A DNA stretch of 52,722 nucleotides, from contig CAZWJS010000001.1 in the NCBI GenBank assembly GCA_964634895.1, forward strand, positions 1 to 52,722. The letters run 5' to 3'. This DNA comes from CG-Epi1 sp964634895. GTDB taxonomy: Archaea > Thermoplasmatota > Poseidoniia > MGIII > CG-Epi1. Positions within the stretch are counted from its first letter, which is position 1; each line of letters begins with the position of its first letter. Below are positions 43,322 through 50,312 of the stretch, in pieces. Both the position numbers and the translations under genes were made by a program. The notes below the pieces were generated by a model that was not told where the DNA came from, ran no database searches, and was given only the letters and a program-made list of their open reading frames with translations.

Positions 43322-44082
43322 GAGCAATAGTTCGTGGTGTATCAAGTTCATTTGAAAAAGCCTTAGCTTCCTATTTTGGGAATGGGCCGACAGATTTGGC
43401 AGCTGCTAAAGAGCAGCATGCAGCCTACGTTTCAAAGTTGAGAGAATTTGGTGTTTTGACTAAAGAAATAGCTTCGCATCCTGATTATCCAGATTGTTGT
43501 TTTGTAGAAGATCATGCCGTTGTAGTAGGCGATTCAGCGCTAATAACTAATGCAGGACATGATACACGTTTAGGAGAAAAGAAAGGTGTTGAAGAGGCAT
43601 TAGCTGAGGACCTTAATCTAGAATATATGGAATCTGGAGCAAGGATGGATGGGGGCGATGTTCTTAGATTTGGCGATAAAATTCTTGTAGGGCATAGCAC
43701 AAGAACTAATTCTCAAGGAATAGAGTCTTTGAAAAATTTTGCTGCGTCTCGAGATTTAAAATTACATGTCGTTAAAGTTCCTGAGAAATCACTACATTTA
43801 ATTTCAATTTGTACTTCACCTATGCCCGGAGTTTTACTAGTTCCAGAAGGGTGGTTCTCAAGTTCTGATTTCCCTGATGATGCAAAAATTTTGTGGATTC
43901 CAAGTGAAGAAGCATATGGTGCAAATATCCTTCCTTTTGGAGAAGATATAATGGTTCCGGAAGGTTATAGCGCCGTATCTGATATTTTGGCTAGTAATGG
44001 ACTAAATCTCCATCATATGGAGATGTCGCAATTTAGAGCTGCAGATGGTTCTTTGACATGTCTCTCAGTTCTTTATGATTAA
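43318..44082 (+). CDS. DDAH-family amidinohydrolase
   Basis: A 254-residue protein of the guanidine-modifying (arginine deiminase-like) superfamily. It is closest to dimethylargininase (DDAH): CCFVEDHAVV (60-69), RMDGGDVLRFG (109-119), GHSTRTNSQGI, the catalytic His H160 in SLHLISICT, and the C-terminal SQFRAADGSLTCLS with nucleophile C248. DDAH converts methylated arginine to citrulline plus methylamine; other members act on arginine or agmatine. It is coupled to deoxyhypusine synthase by ATGA. The substrate in this organism is not evident. Confidence 0.88.
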   Translation: MRAIVRGVSSSFEKALASYFGNGPTDLAAAKEQHAAYVSKLREFGVLTKEIASHPDYPDCCFVEDHAVVVGDSALITNAGHDTRLGEKKGVEEALAEDLNLEYMESGARMDGGDVLRFGDKILVGHSTRTNSQGIESLKNFAASRDLKLHVVKVPEKSLHLISICTSPMPGVLLVPEGWFSSSDFPDDAKILWIPSEEAYGANILPFGEDIMVPEGYSAVSDILASNGLNLHHMEMSQFRAADGSLTCLSVLYD

Positions 44083-44102
44083 CTAAACTTCTTAATACAT
44101 CC

Positions 44103-45455
44103 ATGTTGATGTTTCGTCACATGGCTAGTTTAGAGAGTCCAGCAAAGATTTCATCTAAAGAAGGAAAACTAGGAGTTTTGATGCCTGGCCTTGGGGCAGT
44201 TAGTACTACATTTATTGCAGGTTCGTTGGCGATTAAGGCAGGAATATCAAGCCCAATTGGTTCTTTTACTCAAATGGGAACCATTCGCCTTGGTAAACGT
44301 AATGAAAGGCGTGAAGTACAAATTAATGATTTTATCCCTTTGTCAAGCATTAATGATTTAGTATTTGGCGGATGGGATATTTTTGAGGATAATTGTTATG
44401 AGGCAGCAGTTAAGGCAGGCGTTCTTGATATGGATTTATTAGGTAAAATAAAACCAGAATTGAGTTCTATAAAGCCAATGAAAGCTGTATTCGACAAGAA
44501 TTTTGTTAAAAAATTGGATGGTAAATTTATCAAATCAGTTCAAGGCCATAGAGATTCAATTGAAGCACTCAGGGAAGATATACGTTCATTCAGAAAAGTA
44601 AATAAATTGAATAGAGTGGTTATGATCTGGTGTGGAAGTACAGAAATTTATCAAGATCCTAATAATCCAATATACAAATCATTAGACAAGTTTGAAGAAG
44701 CCTTGGATTCAGATAGTACATTGATTGCACCTTCAGTTTTGTATGCTTATTCTGCAATTAAAGAAGGTGTTCCTTATGCTAATGGAGCGCCAAATTTGTC
44801 AGTGGATTTCCCTGCACTTTATGAATTATCGATACGTGAAAAAATTCCTATAGCTGGGAAAGATTTCAAGACTGGTCAAACTCTGATGAAGACAATACTT
44901 GCTCCTGGTTTTAAAGCTAGACGTATAGGGATAGATGGTTGGTTTTCTACAAATATTTTAGGTAATAGGGATGGAGAAGTTCTGGATGATCCTGAATCAT
45001 TTAAGACCAAAGAAGTTTCCAAACTTGGTGTTCTTGAGCAAATACTAGAGCCTGAAAAATATCCTGACTTATATGGCGATTTGTATCACAAAGTTAGAAT
45101 AAATTATTATCCACCTAGAGGAGATAATAAGGAAGGATGGGACAATATAGATATCAAAGGATGGCTTGGATATCCTATGCAAATTAAGGTTGATTTTCTT
45201 TGCCGTGATTCTATTTTAGCAGCCCCTATTGTATTAGATTTAGCTTTATTTCTTGATTTAGCTCAAAGAGCTGGCATGTATGGTATTCAAGAATGGCTTT
45301 CATTTTATTTTAAGTCCCCAATGTGTAAACCAGATTTGTATCCAATACACGATTTATTTTCACAAAAAGCTAAGTTAGAAAATACTCTTCGTCATCTTAT
45401 GGGCGAGACAATTATCACCCATCTTGGTTTAGATTATTATTACGAAGAGGAGTAA
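44103..45455 (+). CDS. ino1: Inositol-1-phosphate synthase
   Basis: A 450-residue NAD-dependent enzyme that converts glucose-6-phosphate to inositol-3-phosphate, the entry to phosphoinositol lipids and inositol osmolytes. The Rossmann glycine motif is GVLMPGLGAVSTTFIAG (28-44). Other hallmarks are VVMIWCGSTE, GAPNLSVDFPAL, IAGKDFKTGQTLMKT and APGFKARRIG. Start choice: ATG at 44103, 44109 or 44121. The last is about 26 bases after CTTAATAC and could be the leaderless start. The next gene overlaps by one base (TAATG). Confidence 0.94.
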   Translation: MLMFRHMASLESPAKISSKEGKLGVLMPGLGAVSTTFIAGSLAIKAGISSPIGSFTQMGTIRLGKRNERREVQINDFIPLSSINDLVFGGWDIFEDNCYEAAVKAGVLDMDLLGKIKPELSSIKPMKAVFDKNFVKKLDGKFIKSVQGHRDSIEALREDIRSFRKVNKLNRVVMIWCGSTEIYQDPNNPIYKSLDKFEEALDSDSTLIAPSVLYAYSAIKEGVPYANGAPNLSVDFPALYELSIREKIPIAGKDFKTGQTLMKTILAPGFKARRIGIDGWFSTNILGNRDGEVLDDPESFKTKEVSKLGVLEQILEPEKYPDLYGDLYHKVRINYYPPRGDNKEGWDNIDIKGWLGYPMQIKVDFLCRDSILAAPIVLDLALFLDLAQRAGMYGIQEWLSFYFKSPMCKPDLYPIHDLFSQKAKLENTLRHLMGETIITHLGLDYYYEEE

Positions 45456-46465
45456 TGGAAGCTGTAGTAGTTACAAATTATGGAGGACCAGATAATATGG
45501 AAATCCAAGATATTCCAATGCCTACTCCAGGCCCAAGCGAGATTTGTATTAAAGTTTCGAGAGCTGGGATAAATTTTGCAGATATTTTATCTCGTATGGG
45601 AATTTATCCAGGGGCTCCTAAACCTCCTTTTACTCCCGGTATGGAAGTATCAGGAACTATTCATGAGGTGGGCCCCGATGTTGAAGGCTTTGAAGTAGGA
45701 GATAGAGTTGTTGGTACAGGAACAAAAGGAGGTTATGCTAGTTATACCGTATCCAATTCTCAGGGAGTTTTTAAGATTCCAGATGATATTTCTTTTGATA
45801 CAGCAGCAGCTTTCCCTGCAGTTTATTTAACATCATATTTGATGATAATTCATCCGGGCGATTTGCATCCAGGTGAATCGATTTTGATTCACGGTGCAGC
45901 TGGTGGCGTAGGCCTAGCATCAATTGAATTGGCTAAAATAGCAGGGGCGAAGACAATCTTTGGAACCTGTTCACCAAGTAAGCATGAGTTTATTGAGGAG
46001 AGAGGAGTTCTTCCCGTGGACAAAGATAATTTCTTGGCAGGGATAATGGAATGGACTGATGGTAAAGGTGTAGATTTAGTTTTAGACCCTATTGGAGGAG
46101 ACCATTTGATGCAATCGTATCGCTGTTTGGGTTCTGGAGGAAGGGTTTGTTCATTTGGAATCTCAGATATGGCACCCGGTAAAAAGAGAAGTTATTGGCA
46201 TCGTTTCAAATCTTGGTTAAATTTTCCAAAATTTGATCCATTGAAAATGATGAGTAGTAATCGAGGCGTTTTTGGAATACATTTAGGGCGCTGGAAAAAT
46301 TGGGAACACTTAGACAAAGCAAGAAAAGATTTGATGGGCTGGATTAAGGAAAATAAAATCAATCCTTATGTGGATCAAGTGTTTCCTTATACTAAGGTTT
46401 CAGATGCACATCATTATATTCAAGATCGGGAAAACAAGGGCAAAGTGCTTTTGAGTTTTGATTAA
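45455..46465 (+). CDS. Zinc-independent MDR-family NAD(P)H:quinone/enone oxidoreductase
   Basis: A 336-residue medium-chain reductase. GYINFADILSR-like (GINFADILSRMGIY), GMEVSGTIHEVG and the NADP-binding IHGAAGGVGLASIELAK are present. No catalytic-zinc Cys/His pattern is seen, so it resembles quinone reductase/VAT1-type members. The segment LNFPKFDPLKMMSSNRGVFG is typical of VAT1-like proteins. The substrate is unknown. It is coupled to inositol-phosphate synthase (TAATG), so a linked lipid-related role is possible but unproven. Confidence 0.9.
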   Translation: MEAVVVTNYGGPDNMEIQDIPMPTPGPSEICIKVSRAGINFADILSRMGIYPGAPKPPFTPGMEVSGTIHEVGPDVEGFEVGDRVVGTGTKGGYASYTVSNSQGVFKIPDDISFDTAAAFPAVYLTSYLMIIHPGDLHPGESILIHGAAGGVGLASIELAKIAGAKTIFGTCSPSKHEFIEERGVLPVDKDNFLAGIMEWTDGKGVDLVLDPIGGDHLMQSYRCLGSGGRVCSFGISDMAPGKKRSYWHRFKSWLNFPKFDPLKMMSSNRGVFGIHLGRWKNWEHLDKARKDLMGWIKENKINPYVDQVFPYTKVSDAHHYIQDRENKGKVLLSFD

Positions 46466-46485
46466 TATCAAATTCTTTGCCATTT

Positions 46486-46496
46486 CTTTAAAATAG
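46486..46496 (+). promoter_or_regulatory. TATA-like promoter of the winged-helix protein gene
   Basis: CTTTAAAATAG is centred 24 bases before the ATG at 46515, in the 49-base gap after the MDR oxidoreductase gene. This fits a leaderless message. Confidence 0.45.
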
Positions 46497-46514
46497 GGAT
46501 ATTATTATCTTATC

Positions 46515-46907
46515 ATGTCTGATATAAATGTCAAGCTGAAGCATAGTTCTGACGATTCAGACAAATTGTTTAGAATTTTATTTGCATCAATAAAAATAGG
46601 TGCGCCAGCATCTAAACGAAAAATTGCCGATGCCGCCGATCTTTCTTCACAGATAGTAGATTATCATATAGATAAATTAGTAGCGAATGGCCAAATGCTT
46701 GTGATAAATTCACAGTATATGGCACAGAAAGCATTTAGCGATAAAAGGATTTATAAATTTTTGAAGGATACAGTAATAACTCAAGATTTAGTCGATAAAA
46801 TTGCGACAGGTATTGATTTTTCTCAATCAGAAGTCCAAGAGAACAAAGTAATTGAGGAATCTATTTTGACACTATTAAAATTGTTTTCTATAGAGTTGAA
46901 AAAATGA
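46515..46907 (+). CDS. Small winged-helix DNA-binding protein
   Basis: A 130-residue protein. The helical pattern LFASIKIGAPASKRKIADAA then LSSQIVDYHIDKLVANGQM looks like an ArsR/MarR-type winged helix, where the second part would be the recognition helix and wing. The C-terminus is helical and may dimerise. No specific family or target is recognised; it may regulate its neighbours. It overlaps the next reading frame by ATGA. Confidence 0.72.
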   Translation: MSDINVKLKHSSDDSDKLFRILFASIKIGAPASKRKIADAADLSSQIVDYHIDKLVANGQMLVINSQYMAQKAFSDKRIYKFLKDTVITQDLVDKIATGIDFSQSEVQENKVIEESILTLLKLFSIELKK

Positions 46908-46933
46908 TAAACTTCCAAATTTTTTTGGCATTG

Positions 46934-46942
46934 TTTTATATA
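46934..46942 (+). promoter_or_regulatory. TATA-like element favouring the later start of the zinc-binding protein
   Basis: TTTTATATA is centred about 20-22 bases before the ATG at 46958. It suggests a leaderless start there instead of the upstream in-frame ATG at 46904. Confidence 0.4.
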
Positions 46943-46957
46943 CCAAAAAACTTTTTC

Positions 46958-47167
46958 ATGCTTATGAGACGAAGACATATCCTTGGAACGCACGACAAAA
47001 CACTTTGCGGCTGGTCAGTTACAACCGGAGAGTTAGCTCAATTAAAGAAAATGGATAATAAGTATGTCAATTGTAAACGTTGTTTAGACAAATTAGATGC
47101 AGCAGCTTTTTTTGAATCCTCATCTCTAAAACCGAATAGAAAATCAGGTGCATCACTTAATGTCTAA
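46958..47167 (+). CDS. Small Cys/His zinc-binding-type protein
   Basis: A 69-residue protein from the ATG at 46958. The pattern RRHILGTHDKTLCGWS then VNCKRCLDKLD supplies two His and three Cys that could hold one zinc. No function is recognised. An in-frame ATG at 46904 overlaps the winged-helix gene (ATGA) and would add 18 hydrophobic residues. The TATA-like element and the motif position favour the shorter form, but the longer one is possible. The 3' end overlaps the beta-propeller gene by eight bases. Confidence 0.6.
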   Translation: MLMRRRHILGTHDKTLCGWSVTTGELAQLKKMDNKYVNCKRCLDKLDAAAFFESSSLKPNRKSGASLNV

Positions 47168-49604
47168 AAAAATAGAAGTTTTTGGTAAATCATTCAATGA
47201 ACCGCGAGCAATAGCAAGTTTATCAGGATCACAACCTGAACCCTTCGGAGGTATTCCTTCTGGAGTTTTTGCAGTTTTTGCAGTATTGATTTTAGCTTTA
47301 TCCTTAAATTCTTATTTTCCCGAAGATGAATCACCTCCCTCAGAAATGCCTTTAACAGAGGCCCAGACTACTTATTTGGAAACTATACTATCAGACCGTT
47401 CACGTTCTTCGCCTATATTGTCTAATTATGATTCTTGCGGCTTTCTTGAAATGGATTTGAAAGATCATTTGAAAGAAGAAATGCGTGTAAATTTAGGTAC
47501 TGGTTATGCTTCTCCCTTTGGTAATTTCGAGACGTGGGCAATGGATGAGGGCGTTGGTATTTTAGAATCTACGGCCAGTCCCGAAAAGAGTTCATCTGAC
47601 ACTCAGGAAGGAAACGACTATTCTGGGACTAATAATCAGGAACAGGGCGTCGACGAAGCGGATTTTGTTAAGACAGATGGTTCATATATTTATTTGGTAA
47701 ATCAAGATTATAATTATTGGGATGTTTATCCTTCTGGTAATTTACATATTTTTGATATTCCCGAAGCAGGAAATATTTCATATCTGTCAAATATAACTAT
47801 AGAAGGCCATCCCAAAGAGCTACTTCTTGTAGATGACAAAGCTATAATTTATTCTAATGTATATATATATTCATATTATGATGAGACACACCCTCTCGAC
47901 CCTTATGTAAAGGTTGAATACAAGAAAGAAAAACCACATTCAGTAGAAAGTGAATCTAAGGAGGAATCTAATACAGTTGAATCGAGTGATAGTGATGGGT
48001 CTAGGAGTCATGAAGAGATAGAGTACGAGTATGATTATTATTATCGTACAACTTCATTAACAAAACTTACAGTATTAGATTTAACAAATAGAAGTTCACC
48101 TCAAATCTCTAAAGAATTATATATAGAGGGAGGTTACCAAACCGCTAGGGAATCTAAGGGCACAGTTCGTATGGTGTCCTATGGTTGGATGGATGTTCCT
48201 GAATTAAGAACTTGGTTAGATTTCGATTATAGTTATTGGGAACTTGATTGGGAAAGCTCAGAGAGGGAGCTGATATGGATGGAGAAAATGAATGAAACAG
48301 TCTCTTACAATGATAAGATAATTGATTCAGTACCTCTTGATAATTTACTTCCTAGAATATACGAAAGATCAGGGCAGAATATCACAGTCCATAAATATTC
48401 TGAATCAGGGGCTGGTAACTGTCAAAATTTTGCTGCATCTTCAGATGGAGCAGGCCGAGGCATTAGTTCAATTTTAACTTTAGACCTTCTCAACGAAAAT
48501 TTTAGTTTTAACGCAGACCATATACTTAGTAATCAGGCAACAGTTTATGCATCTGGAGACGTTTTGCTTCTAGCAGAGTCAGCTTGGGATTCATGGTGGT
48601 TTTGGTGGGGTGATGAGATTAGTGAAAATAATGAAATGACAAATATCCATGTTTTTAATATATCAGGTCAAGGCCAAACAGACTATGTAGCTAGTGGTCG
48701 TATTAACGGAACAATAAACAATCAATTTTCTTTGTCTGAATATGAAGGATACATTAGAGTTTGCTCTACTACAGGTCAATGGGGTCGCTGGTGGATAGAA
48801 GACCCTGAGCCTATGGAAAACCATGTTTTTGTTTTAGGCCTCAGTACACATGGAAATGAATATGAGGTTGTTGGTCATGTAGGAGGAATAGCAAAGGACG
48901 AAAGCATTTGGTCTTCACGTTTTGTTGGAGAAAAGGCATATCTTGTAACTTTTAGAAATATAGATCCTTTATGGACGATTGATTTGAGTAATCCTACAAA
49001 TCCAAAGGTAATTGGAGAGCTTGAAATACCAGGTGTATCAACTTATATTCACCCAATGGGTGAGAATCATCTTCTTACAATAGGCATTGGAGGTAATGAT
49101 GACGGCCTTGAATGGGGTGTTACTCAAGTTTCAATATTTGATGTTAGTGATTTTTCAAATCCTCAATTAACGAGCTCTATGAAGCTTACTCCTGAGCCCC
49201 AAGGTGCAGGATATTCATACAGCGAAGCAACTTATGAGCACAAGGCATTCCAATATTGGGAAGAGGATAATCTCCTTGCAGTACCCTTATCAACCAGTAG
49301 ATGGTTTGAGAATGGTTATGAGTATGTCTCCAAATTGCAGCTCATAAATGCAAAACCAGACGAGGAGCTTACACTCTATAGTGAAGTTGATCATTCTTTA
49401 TTCTATAGACCGAATTATTGGTGGGACAATACAGATATTAGACGTAGCATTTTCATGGGCGGTGGAGATTATATTTATGCGATTAGTGAAAAGGCCATTA
49501 CTTCTCATAAAGTTGATACAATGGAAATGATAGGGTTTGCAGAAATCCCTTCAAATAATAAACCAGCTTTTGATGAGTCAGATTCAAAGAGACATAGTAG
49601 CTAA
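47160..49604 (+). CDS. Membrane-anchored beta-propeller surface protein
   Basis: About 814 residues from the ATG at 47160 (MSKKIEVFGK); a GTG at 47148 is an alternative. An N-terminal membrane anchor (about 31-52, GVFAVFAVLILALSLNSYF) is followed by a large extracellular domain. The signature NNQEQGVDEADFVKTDG is diagnostic of the PF09826-type secreted beta-propeller family (COG4880). Repeated strands such as LTVLDLTNRSSP, WTIDLSNPTNPKVIG and VSIFDVSDFSNP are blades. An acidic Ser/Glu stretch interrupts the domain (about 265-290). The function is unknown; an envelope role is likely. The start overlaps the small zinc-type gene. Confidence 0.88.
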   Translation: MSKKIEVFGKSFNEPRAIASLSGSQPEPFGGIPSGVFAVFAVLILALSLNSYFPEDESPPSEMPLTEAQTTYLETILSDRSRSSPILSNYDSCGFLEMDLKDHLKEEMRVNLGTGYASPFGNFETWAMDEGVGILESTASPEKSSSDTQEGNDYSGTNNQEQGVDEADFVKTDGSYIYLVNQDYNYWDVYPSGNLHIFDIPEAGNISYLSNITIEGHPKELLLVDDKAIIYSNVYIYSYYDETHPLDPYVKVEYKKEKPHSVESESKEESNTVESSDSDGSRSHEEIEYEYDYYYRTTSLTKLTVLDLTNRSSPQISKELYIEGGYQTARESKGTVRMVSYGWMDVPELRTWLDFDYSYWELDWESSERELIWMEKMNETVSYNDKIIDSVPLDNLLPRIYERSGQNITVHKYSESGAGNCQNFAASSDGAGRGISSILTLDLLNENFSFNADHILSNQATVYASGDVLLLAESAWDSWWFWWGDEISENNEMTNIHVFNISGQGQTDYVASGRINGTINNQFSLSEYEGYIRVCSTTGQWGRWWIEDPEPMENHVFVLGLSTHGNEYEVVGHVGGIAKDESIWSSRFVGEKAYLVTFRNIDPLWTIDLSNPTNPKVIGELEIPGVSTYIHPMGENHLLTIGIGGNDDGLEWGVTQVSIFDVSDFSNPQLTSSMKLTPEPQGAGYSYSEATYEHKAFQYWEEDNLLAVPLSTSRWFENGYEYVSKLQLINAKPDEELTLYSEVDHSLFYRPNYWWDNTDIRRSIFMGGGDYIYAISEKAITSHKVDTMEMIGFAEIPSNNKPAFDESDSKRHSS

Positions 49605-49637
49605 ATTGTAAATAAGGAGTATAATTGTTGAATTGCT

Positions 49638-50312
49638 ATGATTCAGTTAATTGATTTACAAAGGCACTATGAGATGGCCTCTGAGACTATTAAAGCATTA
49701 GATGGCATAAATCTCAATATTCTTGCAGGAGAGAGAGTGGTTTTATTGGGGCCTTCAGGTTCTGGAAAGACAACTCTACTGAATTGTATATCTGGATTAG
49801 ATACACCTACTGGTGGTAAATATTCGTTTGAAGGAAATACAGTAAAAGGGAGTAGCGAAGATTTAACAACATTTCGTAGAAAAAATGTAGGTTATGTGTT
49901 TCAATTTTTCAATCTACTCCAAGACTTGACAGTACTAGAAAACGTTCTTTTAATTCAAGAACTTTCAGGTCAACGTGATACAGAACGCGCTAAAGAAGTC
50001 CTAAGATTAGTGGGTTTGGAGGAAGAGATGGATCGTTTTCCCTCTGAAATCAGTGGAGGTCAACAGCAACGCGTTGCCATCGCTAGAAGTATAGCTAAGA
50101 ATCCTAAATTACTTCTAGGTGATGAATTAACTGGTAATTTGGATACCGAGACCTCTGCTAAAGTAATGGAGGTTTTAGTTGAAGCTTGTAAAAAAGAATG
50201 TATAACGATGATCATGGTCACACATGATGAGTCTCTGTCAAAATATGGAACGCGTGTTATTCGTCTTGATAGTGGTAAAGTAAAGTCAGATGAGCAGGTA
50301 AAATCAGAGTAA
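49638..50312 (+). CDS. ABC transporter ATP-binding protein (MacB/LolD type)
   Basis: A 224-residue ATPase. Walker A is GPSGSGKTT (38-46), the Q loop is in YVFQFFNLLQDLTVLENV, the signature is ISGGQQQRVAIARS, and Walker B is LLLGDELTGNLD. This matches the ATPases that pair with FtsX-type permeases (MacB/LolD) for export or envelope work. The permease follows with a one-base overlap (TAATG). The reading frame has an in-frame TGA shortly upstream, which fixes the ATG at 49638. Confidence 0.95.
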   Translation: MIQLIDLQRHYEMASETIKALDGINLNILAGERVVLLGPSGSGKTTLLNCISGLDTPTGGKYSFEGNTVKGSSEDLTTFRRKNVGYVFQFFNLLQDLTVLENVLLIQELSGQRDTERAKEVLRLVGLEEEMDRFPSEISGGQQQRVAIARSIAKNPKLLLGDELTGNLDTETSAKVMEVLVEACKKECITMIMVTHDESLSKYGTRVIRLDSGKVKSDEQVKSE

